Below are positions 29,397 to 42,228 of a DNA stretch of 64,000 bases, piece by piece. The notes beneath the pieces were generated by a model. The model saw only the letters and a list, made by a program, of their open reading frames with translations, made no database searches and was not told the DNA's origin. The stretch's first letter is position 1, and each line of letters begins with the position of its first letter. Origin of the DNA: Aphelidium insulamus (taxonomy: Eukaryota; Aphelidiomycota; Aphelidea; Aphelidiaceae). The DNA lies in assembly GCA_036784855.1 (NCBI GenBank), contig JAZDSV010000001.1, positions 310,001 through 374,000 on the forward strand, given 5' to 3'. The position numbers and the translations under genes are program-made.

Positions 29397-31747
29397 TCAC
29401 TGGGCGCACTTGGTCTGGCAGGCCTTCTTGAACGTGGATGGCGATATCTTGACGCCCCACGTCGCCGCAAAGGTCTCCATGCTGCCATTGCAGTGCTCAC
29501 GCAGGCAGCGCAGCACCGGCTTCACCTGCGAGTGTATCATGTTGCGCGCCGTCTCGGTCAGGTCCGCTGTTGTGGTTGTGTTCACCACATCGTTAATGGC
29601 CTGTATGGCCGTCACTTGCGCTTGCAGGGTCTTGGCGTTCTTCAGCTCGCCTCGTAGCCCGTCCAGGTTGTTGTCGCCGCCACGCTTGCGCTTCTTGGCC
29701 ACCGCTGCCTCACGCCCACCGCTGGTTCTGCACCACTGCGTTCGCCGCTTGGACCTGCCGGTGCAACAATCTGCAGGCCACTTGTTCCTTCTGCACTGCT
29801 GGCGTCGCTTCGCTGTCGATGAACCTCCCACCGCGCCTCCATCACTTTCTGCTCGATCAGTCGGCCCAACGCATCCTTTATCGGTCCGTCCAGGTTTGCC
29901 AGTTGTGCCCGTAGTTCATCGTCTAACGTCGACTGCTTCTTATAGTTCGTCGCCGCTTCTACCACGAATTTGACCGAGCGTTGTGGATGCGAAACTGGTG
30001 CGTTGCATAGTACAACAATGAATTTCGATGCCACCGCGTACAGATTCTTTGAGGCGAGGTTGTTGTTGGCGTTCACCTGGCGACCGAGTTGCATATTCGC
30101 ACAGAAGTTTGGCACCTAAGTCGATTTCAATGTTCCGACGGCATTGCGCTGGGCGAGGTGCAACAGGAAACTTGCATCCTGCTTGTATAGCGCCGCATGG
30201 TTGTCGCACTTGTGGCGCGCACTGTTCTTGATCTCGATATCGCTTCCACCGCCCCACACTGCAAGCAAGTACGCCGTTTTGCGATTAGAATGCGATCCGA
30301 ATGGCCCGCGGCGATTAATCAGTTTGCCGCACAGGTCTTTGTATCGCCGCTGGTACGTCTATATGTGTCATATAAGTCAATAAACAATTATTCAACGAAA
30401 CCTGATAACCAATATTTTCCTGTGGGCCTACATGGCCTTCTCCATTGGCATCGGCGAGGGTCTTGAGACGTTCCTGGGTTGGAAACAGGTATCCAGATTT
30501 AATACCTGAAATGTGAGTCAATTGCATGTAATAGAGCAGATACCGGCAAGGTGAATGAAGGCCAACAAATGGCGCACAGGGCACAGCATTGGCATGTCAT
30601 CATCCTTCCACAGCATCAATGAAACGGCCCGATTGTCACTCTTCCCCATAATATAGAAGCCAATGCCGTCCACATCGCCGTTGCTGGGCTGAATTGACGT
30701 TATATCCCAATTGATGCAATTCGCCTTGTTGTCACATTTAAGTGACAGTTGTGACACCTCGTCTTCACGCAAGAACAGTCGGCATGCCACCAGCGTCATT
30801 GTCCAAAACTCAAGGTCCCACAAATTGTTTGCACTGACGAGGTGGTCGCGGAGTGCCAGCAACTCCCATGGAGTGAGTGCCGAATCGCCTTGTGCCTGGT
30901 AGTTTGCGCTGTCCTTGTTGCTGCGCTTGTACACATTTCGCATCAGCACTGAGTCTCGTGGATTGCCACGCCGCCAAATCAATGAGTGACCGCGGTGGAA
31001 CTTGCACCCCTCGGTGTCTTCCTTGTCCTTGTACAGCATGACGCACGTTGGACACGTGTCTTGAAAGGGCCCCAGCTGGCCGCGGGACTCGTGTATGGCA
31101 CCAATAGTCGCCAGCATTTGGTCCACGTTCTTTGGGTCGTTCCAACCGCCCTGACACAGCATCGGCTCGCCCTTGACGTTGAGAACCGGCGTGCCATCAT
31201 CCTTGAGCAGCGGTGACCCGGCCGGCAAGCGCTTAAAACGCACAAAGAGCGAAATCGTCCGCGGCAGCATTGACGGACAGAATGGCTGCGGCGGCTCGTC
31301 CAGCAGCATCAGCAGGCTTTCATAGTCGCCAATAAGGCTACAAAAGTATCTGAGACCTACGCAGCAGTGAGTGCATGTCGTGCGTGAGACGTACTCACGT
31401 ACCACGCTGGTGCTTGCAGTACATCTTCTCAGTGTTTCTGGTGATAGGCCGGCTACGGCAACTGACACTGCCACAGTGCCCTCCGTAAGACCAAGCTCCG
31501 TGCGAAGAGCAGTGACGCGGGCTTCGGCCAGTGCCGCAATGTCGTTCGGAACCTTGTACTGCGCGTAGTTCGACAGTTTGATAGCTGCCAATGCGTCGCC
31601 AGTGGCGTCCGTGGCATCCGTGGCTGTGGCAGTCACCGTGAGTGCCAGTGCTGGCGCCTGCGGGCGTCAGCAGTGGCATACATGGTAATGCCTACCTCCG
31701 GCCGGTGTAGCTGCGGCATTGAGCTCGGATTTGCGTAGCGGCGGCAT
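29397..31747 (-). mobile_element. Crypton-type tyrosine recombinase gene, multi-exon
   Basis: Cryptons are DNA transposons that move by a tyrosine recombinase. The minus-strand exons start MPPLRKSELNAAATPAG. A helical region follows, then WNDPKNVDQMLATIGAIHES, the zinc-knuckle-like CPTCVMLYKDKEDTEGCKFH and the core SALTPWELLALRDHLVSAN. The core continues CRLFLREDEVSQLSLKC (first Arg) and LCPVRHLLAFIHLAGI-KSGYLFP. Across a further intron come SHSNRKTAYLLAVWG (HxxR) and NSARHKCDNHAALYKQ (His and candidate Tyr). Thus Arg, His-x-x-Arg, His and Tyr all appear present. The C-terminus is basic (KKRKRG) and ends FKKACQTKCAQ. The frame changes near 29720-29750 by an intron or a frameshift. No terminal repeats are expected for Cryptons. 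It may be a live element or a host-adopted gene. Confidence 0.82.
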
Positions 31748-31841
31748 GTTTCAGACGATGGGAGAAGAATGTGAGGGAGACGCGAGGGAGACGCGCGTTT
31801 AATTAAGGGTGAAACGCGTTATTTGCACTTTATTTCACCTT

Positions 31842-34800
31842 TTATAATAGATAAGAGACAATATGCTGGCGACAGACTCGCCAAACGCCATGTACGCCGC
31901 TCTGCGCAGGTCGCGAATTAAATATAGTCTTTATGCGTAGAACACACTGATCTACATACGATCCCGTGGCCTTCACAGTCCAGTTGTACTCGTCGATCAG
32001 CGTGCTCCACTCCTTCTCCTCTTTGGACTCAAGCAGCACCTCGGTGACAGTACCGAGATCCAGCAACATCGTTGCCAGCAATACAGTCCACGAGTAACAT
32101 TTCGCGGCTCTCGTGGCATTCATCATATCGCTGGTGTCATCAGCTTTTAATATGGACACATAACTATCATTGTTCACGCACGATATTTCCTGCTCTACGT
32201 CGCTGCGGTGCGATAGTCGTCGGCGCAAGTGCTCCGGTACCACCGATTTGGCCCGTCTCCGCATGATGGACGGCGACTCCATAACAGTGTCCACAGTTCG
32301 GATAGAGTCCATGCCGTTCACTAAATCTGCGACCGATGGCGATCGGCTAAACTGACTTGCGCTGTCGAATGTGGCCCGTCGACTCGTCCCGACTTGTGGC
32401 GGTGCGTCTGTGATGGTTGACGGCGTTCCTGGACGATCTTGATTATTCACCGAGTCGTCCGATTTGGCGCGCTGGTGAGATACAGTTTTGCGCACAGTCT
32501 TTCCAGGCCGGTCACTGCTGGCTACATTGTGCATTGAGATTTAGCCGTAAAATTTTCTTCACAGTACATACAAGGGTAAGGCCATTCGAACTGGCGATGC
32601 AGATGCTTGAACGCTGCCTTCATATCGCGTATCATTGCAGACCGATTCCTGGCAATAGTTCAGCAAAGTAATAAAAAATTCCAAATATTTTACCGCTCCT
32701 TGCTCAGCCACTCCACGAGTGGAAAGTTGAGCGTTGAAGCCAGCCTGCCCACTGTTCGTATGGAGTGGGAGTGCATCAACTTGCGAGCGTGCCGGCTAAT
32801 CAGTATATCGATGTAAAACGTCTGTTCTTCATCCGCGGATATTGCTAGCAGACCCGAAGAGCCGCGCATTGCTTCTTGCGTCGTCAGACGATCGCGTGCA
32901 CTCACTGATGTCAAGTAGCGAACGATCTCGGCGCACAATTTAAAGTCCTCGGCTTCCAGCGTTTTCTCCAATAGATCCACTTGCAGCTTGCTGCTCACCG
33001 AGTACGGCTCCAGCGTTTGAAGTATGATTAGGGATGAGGTGGCCGTTTGTAAATCGTTCTTGTCCAAACAATATTGGAACAAGTCCTTGGGGTCACCCAC
33101 AATTGAGAACAGATACTCCCACATTGCCACCTCTGTCTTGCGGGCGCACTGTACTACGATTTCGTGAAACTGATCAAACTGACGCAAGAATTTAACCGCT
33201 GATGGCAGCAGGGCGTCTGCCGCATGAGCTTGCTACTTTTAATATAATACCTGTGGAACATACTGTGGCGGAACCCGACCAACGATTCGGACTCTTTTTC
33301 GAGGATTCGATGGAGGAGAATTTCCATGGAATGTACGAAGTAGCCAAAGTGTTCATAATGTGAAGCAAACCGGACTGCCTCCATCTGCAGTCTGCAAATG
33401 GTCAAAACCCTCTCTCATTCTCGTTGGCACATCCATGGGACATACTTTTGCGCCAGCAGCCAGTGGACCATGTGATGCAGAAATAAATAAGTCTTGGCGG
33501 AACATTTGTACACTGCACAATCGGAGGAGCTCGCGGAGGTGCCTTGTTCAACGCCAACTATTATTCCTTTGTGAAATAGTACGCCTGGAGTAAAAATTAG
33601 ATATGATAAAGATTTAGAAGATACCATACTTATCGGATAGAATTCAAACTCGAGAACTAGAGGCCGTGAAAGGTTTGTACCGACCCACTTGAGCGCGTGG
33701 TTTGCCTCGATAAATATGTTTGACCAGATCTTGCAATGTTACAGCGGTATAGGCGGCAACAGCATCATTACCTTTGCTCGATGTCCGTCAAATGTCCAAA
33801 GTGCATTGTGCAAGTCTCCAACGGGACGGCGGCTAAACAAGGACCAACAAAATTCGATGTTTTCCGAGAACAACTTGTGAAACCATTCATTCTCGTCCTA
33901 GAACTGTCACTCACAGAATTGCCTTATTACTCCTCCATACCTGATCGTACTGAGCTACTTCGAGCCTGCCTTGATGCAGAATCATAAAAAACGCCTGGTG
34001 AACAACTTGCTCGAACAGTCCTATTGACATTAGAATTATTGTGGCAAAGGGGAATTGCGCACGAACCGGTGATGGGAAGAAAAAGGTCAATAGACTGGAC
34101 ACTCATGGGAGAGGCAACAATTGTCGACAGGCTGTACAAGTTGATTAGCTCCACCTTGATTTGTTCACCGCTGTCGTTTGGAAGATGCAAGGCATATTGC
34201 CGCAACGTATTATCCGCTGAGTAGACTAGAAGTTGTGTGTGCAGTATCGACATTTTCAGGATCCGCCTCGGTACATGGACCGTGACGACTGGGAGCGCCA
34301 GCTTTTTGTCACTAGCGTAGAACCTAATTTCCTCGCCAAGTGTGACAATGTTGTGACACGCCAATGCGATCAGGTCTTTGAACCAGACAATGCCTCCGGT
34401 GCACCGGATATCCCTTTCCTGACATACATGAGTTCACTTTAACTTGGCAGTCCACAAGTGAGCTGACCTGCTGCTGATTGCCAAACAGGCGCCAACTCCG
34501 CGTATGGAGAGTACAGTGAGCCATTCCGTGCCGGCCGGCAATCGCAAGTCTCTTGCCATCAGCGCTCGCAGCGGCGTACTGGTTCACATGGCAAGTGAGC
34601 CAGTGAGGTATCATGACAACAAATAACGTACACGAATAGGCCAGTTGTCCATCAAATAGTCGTTGGGTATCGGAACTACCTGCCAAATCGATGCATTAGC
34701 TCCAACCGTATTTGACTCCATGTCAGCGCCCGAATAAATCATCAAACGGTCCTCTGCAAGCAAAAAAGGTGTTCTAACGTTGTCCTACAAGGATAATATG

Positions 34801-36549
34801 AAACATGTAGTAGTATGTGTAGTATACACTGTATACCCTGATGTTGCACGCGGCAAGTGCGTATTTGGCAAAAGGTACGGCAAACAGGCAATTCGACCCC
34901 GCCTGAGATACTGCACGATGTCGAGGTAGAACAAACAAGTCGAAATTTCCGGGCCCCCAAAAAAGACTTGCAGTGCCAGTGAGAAATGCGGGGCCGTGCA
35001 CTGACGGATTATGCCGGTCGAGTACAATGTCTGGATTGTGCAAAAGCTGTCGGCCGTAAACGCTCCACACGGTGAATCCAAATTTATCGTCGCCGACGGC
35101 CAACACGTGACCATCGCTGCTCCACGACAGGGCTGTAACTGGAGCTTTTCTGCATATGCATGTGAACTGGCGTTCAAAAGACAAATATTCATACGAACTA
35201 ACCGCCTCCTGGTCGCATAAGGAGGAGCTTCCAGGCGGTGGCTGTAACGAATCTGGTTCTTATCATTCAGATGGTACACGTGCACGCTCCCGCTGAGGGA
35301 ATTAGCGCGGTAGGTACAATAGATTTACTACATAATAGACAAACCTGGCAGTCCCAATAGCGAGCAACCGATTACGTGGGTTAAAGTCCATGCAGAGGGG
35401 TGCGGAGACAACTTTCTCACCGCTCTCCCCAATTTCAATGCAGAAAAAGTTGGCACTCTTGTCTTCGGCATCCATAGACAGCGCGCTGGATGGAGATGGA
35501 ATCTAGCAGAGTTGTAAAACAAAGGTTCAGTAAATATTGCCATACATTATCTGGGTCGATATCCGGCTCAGTGTCGCCGTCCTTGCGAAACGTGATGAAT
35601 ATGGACTTGTCAGAGAGAATGAAGCCAAACAACTCCATTGCGGCACCGTGATAGTACAGATGGCGGATGGACACTGTAGCCAGTAAGTACAATCATATAT
35701 ACAGGTGCCTAGTATCTACCGTCTTTGGCGCTGAAGTGGTCGACCAGGGCGCCAAAGTACGACGGCCACTGATCCACCAGTCCCTGCCACGATACAGTGA
35801 CAATCCGCGATCCGTCCTCTGCAGCGACCAGTATGCCCGTCCGCGTACTCACAATACTAGGACAGTATTCAGTATATCGTAGATGACGTAGATACAATAT
35901 ATAGACCTCTGAACGCCGCCAGAAGCAAACGAAATAGCGGCAGTCAGCTGCAGCGTGCAGTTGGGTATGCCGCGTGCCTGGCCCGGTCCCGATGCCCAGT
36001 ACTGCTCGCCGCCAGTCACGCTTCGGTATTGAAACACTGTGGTGTCGGGCACTGACGATGCCTGCACGGCAAACAACAGCACCTGGCTGTCGGCCGTCTG
36101 CGGGGAAAGAAGTGGCGGTTACATGGTGCATATGACACAGAGCTGTAGGAGAAGGCACCGACCAGCAGGGCGACGGCAGAAGAGTCGGGTCTCCAGCACA
36201 AGCGGTAAGAGCCAACAGTATCCGCCGTGGGTGCATCGTCGGCCGCATGCCAACCAGTCCGGGAGAGCATGACGGTGGGCTGCATCCGTCAGCATCCTCC
36301 TTATACCACGCACACCGCCACACACACCTTGCATCGCCACAGCGACACCGAGTGCGTGGTGCAGGCGGCGAAAAAGTTGCCACACGGAGACCGCGCAACC
36401 GCCACAGTCTCGGCACCACCACTACCACCACCACCATCACCATTACTGGCAGCACTAGTACCAGTATCCCCAGCATTACCAGCAGGCACAGCAGCAGCAG
36501 CAGCGCCGCCCAGAGCAAAGATCCGCGGCGCCCCGACGGCAAAGTACAT
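31842..36549 (-). CDS. RIC1: RIC1, subunit of the Rab6 exchange factor
   Basis: RIC1 works with RGP1 as the guanine nucleotide exchange factor for Rab6/Ypt6 at the Golgi. The start MYFAVGAPRIFALGG (36549) mirrors the family MYFLSGWPKRL. WD40-like blades follow: VAVARSPCGNFFAACTTHSV, LCWRPDSSAVALLVG, SWSSDGHVLAVGDDKFGFTV then WSVYGRQLL, and KRLAIAGRHGMAHCTLHTRS then WRLFGNQQQV. The C-terminal RIC1 domain gives FGYFVHSMEILLHRILEKES, VVQCARKTEVAMWEYLFSIV, GDPKDLFQYCLDKNDLQTAT and SRHARKLMHSHSIRTVGR. About fifteen short introns interrupt it. It is divergent from DNAJB12/14, with only 41 bp between the two start codons. Exon borders in 33.2-35.7 kb are approximate. Confidence 0.88.
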
Positions 36550-36590
36550 TGCCAAGACACACGGAGACAGACACACACAGAGACACAGCA
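36550..36590. promoter_or_regulatory. 41-bp divergent promoter (RIC1 / DNAJB12-14) with CAGACACA tract
   Basis: Only 41 bp separate the start codons of two oppositely transcribed conserved genes. The interval is a CA-rich run, GAGACAGACACACACAGAGA, very similar to the one between MLH3 and MFAP1. Promoters and leaders must overlap here or lie inside the genes. The regulatory role is inferred. Confidence 0.5.
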
Positions 36591-38080
36591 ATGACGTCCA
36601 CGACGGTGGCAAACCGCGGCGAAGCGTTGCGCTGCGTGGAAATATCGCGTCAACGCGCCGCTGCCGGCAACCTGGCCGCCGCACTCAAGTTTGCCCGCAA
36701 GTCCGTGGCGCTGCATGCCACTGCCGAGGGCGAGGAGTGGCTGCGCGCGCTGGAAGCTGCCGGCGACGATGCCGACGTGTCTGGCTCCTCCACGCCCACG
36801 TCAACACACGGCAATGCCACCACCTCGACACCACCATCACACAGCGGCAACAGCAGCACAGCCTCTGGGAGTAATGTGCGGCGGCGTGCGGCTGCGGCAT
36901 CTGGAGGAGGCGGTGGCGGTGGCGGCGGAGACACTGCGACTGCGGAGCTTAAGCGCGACTATACCGCCGACCAGGTGGCAGCCGTGGCGCGCATAAAGAG
37001 CGTGCGGGACGATTTCTACGCGGTCCTCGGTGTCACCGACCGCTCGGCCGACGCGGAAACCTTGAAGCGTGCATATCGCAAGGTGCCGAGATTCATGCGT
37101 CGCCATGCGTGCAGCGCGTCCCTACTCACACTCACCCGTCTGGCAGATGGCGCTGCAGTTCCACCCGGACAAGAATGCCGCCCCGGGTGCTTCCGAGGCC
37201 TTCAAGAGTGCGTCTAGTCTGTATATGCATAGTGACTGTATATAGTATATACAAGTATGCTCTAACTCCAACTGCACAGTCATTGGACACGCATTCGCGG
37301 TGCTGAATGATCCGAAACAGCGCGAGGTGTTTGACAGGTTTGGCGTGAACGGGCTGCGGAGTGGAGGCGGAGGCGGTGGAAGCAGTGGCGGTGGCGGCGG
37401 TGGGGGAGCAGGATTTGCCGGCGATCCGTTCGGCGACGAGATATCGCCGGAGCAGTTGTTCAACATGTTTTTCGGTGGCGGTGCTGGCTGTACGTTGAGA
37501 TTATATATGTTTTATTGTATATACTATAACACCTTCCACAATAGCCCCGTTTGTATCGGAGCTGTTTGCAGACGCTGGCGGGCGCAACAGGTTCCGGCAA
37601 GGCAGACAATTCCAGCGCACATTCCACCGGAGACGGCCACCACAGCAGCAGGCAGCGCAAGGTGATGGAGCGTCCCGGCTGGCGGTGCTGATTCAGCTGC
37701 TGCCAATTCTGCACTTTTTCCTGGTGTCCTGGCTGTCAAACAGTTCTGCGCCGCAGCGGCCGAGTTTTGCCTGGGAGCCGATGGGAGTGTACCGCACACA
37801 GCACACCACCCAGAACCGCCACGTCCCCTTCTACGTCAACGAGGCCGAGTTCGACAGGTACTTTAGTGGGGACGGCAGCGAGTACCGGCGCCGCGTGTTT
37901 GAATCGGAGGTGGAGACCACTTTTGTGCGCCAGCAGCAGCAGCGGTGCGCCATGGAACGGCAGGATCAGCAGCGAGCCCTGCACAATGCCAAGTGGTGGG
38001 GCAGCGAGGAACAGGTGCGCCGTGCCGAACAAATGGAACTGCCAGCCTGCGAGCGGTACCGCGCTCTGCTTAAAAAATGA
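36591..38080 (+). CDS. ER-membrane J-domain protein, DNAJB12/DNAJB14 type
   Basis: This is an HSP40 co-chaperone anchored in the ER membrane that recruits cytosolic HSP70 for quality control. The N-terminus has the family helix NRGEALRCVEISRQRAAAGN. The J domain reads DDFYAVLGVTDRSADAETLK then RAYRK-MALQFHPDKNAAPGA, with the HPD motif intact, and HAFAVLNDPKQREVFDRFG. A Gly-rich region follows (GDEISPEQLFNMFFGGGAG). The membrane span is LAVLIQLLPILHFFLVSWL. The DUF1977 part follows: TTQNRHVPFYVNEAEFDRYF and RRVFESEVETTFVRQQQQR. Introns lie near 37082-37144, 37206-37280 and 37489-37546. Which of the two animal paralogues it matches cannot be told. Confidence 0.93.
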
Positions 38081-38123
38081 ATGGATGCATGGATGAACAT
38101 ATTGTCGATATTATTTTATCATC

Positions 38124-39517
38124 TTAAGGAACACTGGAGGGGATGAACACTGGTTTGGGCACGTAGTCACTCTCCTCCAGCACAGCCGGTTCCACTGAGA
38201 CGCCATCTTCGGCGTCCCGCTGCCGTTGCTGCTGCTCTCCGACCACCCGGTCATAGTGTCCCTGAACACCGAATGCGGCGCACACGGCACGCAGCGATTT
38301 GGCCACTCTCACCGCCTCGCCCACTTGGTCATGCATATCGGGCCACATGGAGCTGATGGCATATTTAGCGCCCTGATACATGGCGCCCGTGTCGGCACAC
38401 TGAATTGTTAGCGCTGCATACACAGGGTATATATGGCACCACTTAAATTGAATTGTAGTAACGGCATACAGTCTGGATATCCATAGGCAGTACGTATATT
38501 ACTACCACACAGCTACACTCGGTATAAACAGTGCCCTACCAGCTCCAAATAACGCGCAATGACACCGTGAATGGGCAAGAGACCTTCCGGGCGGAATATC
38601 GAAGGGTTCACTTGGGCACCGCGAGCTAGCATCACCGAGGAGGCACCTGGCGGAGCGTGATGAGAATATTAGATTGAGAGAGATATATATATACTACATA
38701 CCAGACATTTGCAGCACGGCGTCAATGTCACGCCGCGTAAACACGTCCCCGTTGACAATGACCGGGATGTTGAGTGCGCGCACAATGTGCGGAAACACGT
38801 CCCAGTGGCCACGGTCGCGCGGTCTTTCCTGCACGGTGCGGCAGTGCACACCCAGTGCGCTGATGCCGGTACGCTCTAGCCGACGACAAAACTCCACCGT
38901 ACGCTCGACATTGTCGAATATACGTATCTTGCAGGTGACGGGGCGGCCCGAATGCCGTACCAGGTTCACCAATATCGATTCCAGCAGTTCGGGAGTGCGC
39001 ATTAGCGCGGCGCCCATCCCGGCATGGACGGAAAAGTGTATCGGGCAGCCGCAGTTCACGTCAATGGACCGCACGTCCTGCGCACTGCACACACACACAT
39101 GCATTTAACGGATAATACACACACACACACACACACACTTTCCATCATCGCATACACTGTGAGGGCGGCTTGCAGTGCCAGATCAGGATCCGCGGTGCCC
39201 AGCTGCATTACAAGCCGGTCTCGCTCGGCGGGATGCGTGCGGAATACGACGCGTCCATTCCGCACCTGGTTCGATAAGCCGCTATCCATATATGCACTTG
39301 CCGTACATAGTGCATATATCACCGACATACATACATAGTCCACGGTGCCCAGGGACGCGTTGACGTGCCTAGTGCTGCCGATAATCTTCTTGTCGATGGT
39401 CTCCTCGCTGTAGACCAGGTCCGCGCCCATCTCCAGTGCCAGCAGACGCATAGGCAGCGACCCAATGCGCACCATGGGCGCCAGCATCACTTTACCCGCG
39501 AATATCGGTGCTGACAT
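38124..39517 (-). CDS. DUS2: tRNA-dihydrouridine synthase 2 (DUS2)
   Basis: DUS2 is a flavoenzyme that reduces U20 in the D loop of tRNAs. The start MSAPIFAGKVMLAPMVRIGS and LPMRLLALEMGADLVYSEE match the family. The FMN-barrel motifs continue NGRVVFRTHPAERDRLVMQL, IDVNCGCPIHFSVHAGMGAA (active-site Cys in the GCP motif), GRPVTCKIRIFDNVE, RTGISALGVHCRTVQERPRD, IPVIVNGDVFTRRDIDAV and SSVMLARGAQVNPSIFR. Introns lie near 39265-39340, 39085-39140, 38655-38703 and 38420-38535. The protein ends soon after the helical domain, so the double-stranded RNA-binding domain of the human enzyme is absent, as in the fungal form. Confidence 0.94.
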
Positions 39518-40375
39518 AATATTTAATTGTTGTCGGTGTAGAATCGACGCGGTCAAATTGCGCAAGTGGCGAAAGGAAAGGTAAGACAGAGCCGGCATAA
39601 TAATGGACAATTCAAAGATTGTGTTCACACATAAAGTTTCCCACTCTTAGTCCCTTTTGATGGCAACATACATATATGCAGAGGAAATAGCTGTATGATT
39701 TGGCTGATTACTCTAAAGCTGAAGTGGAGGTATTCTTGAGCACACGTATAATGCTGGCAACCTTGAGAGTAGCTCCGAATATTTGTCTTTGTTCTTTAGT
39801 TAAATACATACCTCCTCTGGTTTCCCGTTTTCACAATAATTATAGAACAAGTCACGTTCTATCCAACAAAAGCAAAAGTCCACTGAGTGCTACAAGGTAG
39901 AGCTTCATAGTGCTGGTTTGATACTACTGGAATGCTTTATATGCCTTTATATATGAAAACACATCGCGTGCACGCCTGATATTGTCCGCCGCCAACAGCG
40001 CCGTCGACTTCACCAGCTCCGACTCTACACGTCTCCGGACCTATACTAAACGACATCGCAGTAGAACCTCCCCAAAGCTGAAAACTCTTGAATATCGTCC
40101 ACGGCAGCCTTATTTCCATCCAATCGACCACCGTCAGCCAATCAGAGCGCGCCTTGCATGAAACGTATCACCGCTCGCATCGCGCACGTGCAGCGGGCAT
40201 GGGTTCTACACTGCTCAGATGGGGTGGTGTGTGAGTGTGCATACAGATCATATACTTCAAGCTGCACTATGTAGTACAATAAACATATATAGGTTGCATG
40301 TCCAATGAGTTTATGGAGAGTACAAGTTGAAGATGTCAAATCAATTTGTGGCTTAGCCGGCTTTCAGTCTGCAAA
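39518..40375. other. Intergenic stretch with a CCAAT-type element
   Basis: About 860 bp between divergent DUS2 and the MFS gene. No conserved coding frame or RNA gene is seen. A CCAAT sequence (CAGCCAATCAGAGCG, near 40135-40149) lies about 230 bp upstream of the MFS start codon and may belong to its promoter. Confidence 0.5.
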
Positions 40376-42131
40376 ATGCCAGCAAATGTGGACGTCACGC
40401 CGCTGCCCCGGCTGCAAATGCTGGTGCTGTGCATTGTGATATTCGCGGAGCCCGTCAGCCTCACCATCCTCTACCCATTCATATACCCAATGGTGCGTGC
40501 TCTGTTTGCATTTCTCCGCACTTAACGCTCGGCGCTCGTAGGTGCGTGATTTCCACGTGGCGGAAGATGAACGCGATATCGGCACCTACGTGGGCCTGAT
40601 TGCCGCGTCGTTCTGCATCGCCCAGTTCATCACATCGATGCCGTGGGGATACCTGTCGGACCGTATTGGCCGGCGGCCAGTTATCCTCATTGGGCTGCTG
40701 GGCAATTTCGCCACCTCGCTCATATTCGGTCTGAGCACGTCGTTTCCCATGGCTCTGGTGGCGCGTGCTCTCTGCGGTTTCCTGAACGGCACGTTGATCT
40801 ATTTAGGCCTCTGTTTATGCCGTGTTTCCATGTTAATGCCCTCATAGGCAACGTGGCGGTGGCCAAGAGCATTCTGGGCGAGATCACGGACGAGACCAAT
40901 GTGGGCCAGGGGTTCTCGGCGTTTGGCTTCAGTTTCGGGCTGGGCATGTTTATCGCGCCGACTCTGGGCGGCATTCTGGCTGAGCCGGCCACAAAGTACC
41001 CAGAAACCTTTGGCCAGATCCAGTTCCTGCACGACTATCCGTACTTTTTACCGTGCTTTGTGAGTGCCTTGGTCAGCTTGGGCGGCGCTGTCATGGGTTT
41101 CATCTATCTGGAGGAGACGGTGAATAAGGATCGCGGTGCCGCGACTGTTGCAGATATCGAGTCCACGGATATCGCCGCGGTGGCCAGGCACGAAGAAGAG
41201 TATGCGTCGCTCTCGGACGGTGATGGTGCCACCGCTCCCAACTCGCCGTCGATGGGCAAAGTGTACGTGGGGAGCGGTGCTTCCTCGGGCCTTGAAGATG
41301 AGGCCGAATTCGGCGATGATGACAATGAGACTGACGTACTGCTTCCGCCGGCCACTCTTCCCGCGGCCGAGGTAATGACTCCAATGAAGGCGTTGTGGCG
41401 CACCGGGCCGGCGATTCTGGCCTACGGTTTGACGGCCATACATCAAATAGTGTTCCAGGAGGCGTATGTGCTGTGGTGCAATGCACCGGCAGACACTGGC
41501 GGTCTGAACTGGGGGTCGAACGAGGTCGGCATATCGCTGGCCATTGGTGGCTTGTTTCTGTTGCTGGTGCAGCTGGTTCTGTACCCGATTGCGCAGCGCT
41601 ACATGTCCACGTGGAGTATGTACACGTGGAGCACGGGTGGACACGTGGCCGTGTACTTTGTCACCGGCTTCATGCAGCTGGCGGTTGGCTACTCTAGTGG
41701 CGGTGATGCACTGCTGTGGTCACTCATCACGGTGCACACCATACTGCGTGTGATGCTGCACAGTTTCGCCTTCACCGCCATCATGGTGGCGATAAATATG
41801 CTGGCCACTCGGGATTCCCTTGGACTCGTCAATGGCGTTAGCCAGGCATTCGGTATGTAGAACTAATCTGTGTACTCAGTATATCTGTTTAGCTGTACCA
41901 ACACTGATGCGCTTAGCGTCATTTGTGCGCGCGGTTGGTCCCGCTGTTGGCGGAGTAGTGTGGAGCTGGTCGCTGAAGCAGAATACTGGCTTCCCGCTGA
42001 ATTTTCACTTCACTTTTGTCATTCTGGCCGTCATTGCAGCGCTGGCCACACTGCAAGCGTTCCAAATACCACTGCGAAACCAGTCTGTTCGCAAGAAGGG
42101 CGAGCAAGCGGTTGCCGCAGCCGCTCACTGA
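40376..42131 (+). CDS. Major facilitator transporter, ZIFL / YCR023C type
   Basis: A 12-helix MFS carrier of the plant ZIFL and fungal YCR023C-like group, related to tetracycline-efflux proteins. The start PRLQMLVLCIVIFAEPVSL and VGLIAASFCIAQFITSMPWG, then YLSDRIGRRPVILIGL, show the MFS loop 2-3 signature. After an intron (about 40797-40848) come VAVAKSILGEITDETNVGQG, FGLGMFIAPTLGGILAEPA and FLPCFVSALVSLGGAVMGFI. A long acidic loop follows (ASLSDGDGATAPNSP). The second half ends AVGPAVGGVVWSWSLKQNTG. An intron at 41852-41919 joins VNGVSQAF to ASFVRA. Substrates in the group include zinc chelates, K+ and auxin; none can be assigned here. Confidence 0.88.
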
Positions 42132-42228
42132 TAAAGCAAAGAGACTTTTAGTATTTAGCCGCTCATTTTTAGTCTTTCAGTAAAGACTTGCATAAAGTGC
42201 TCTATGTTGGATGCAAGCTTCCTTCTCT

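Noticed and set aside
29389-29973. 194-codon plus-strand open frame after the CCAAT/TATA pair
   Set aside because: Antisense to the Crypton C-terminal exons, no similarity to known proteins; the promoter-like pair alone does not make it a gene.
36227-36874. 215-codon open frame on the plus strand
   Set aside because: Overlaps the RIC1 first exon in antisense and then the DNAJB12/14 start in another frame; composition is low-complexity.
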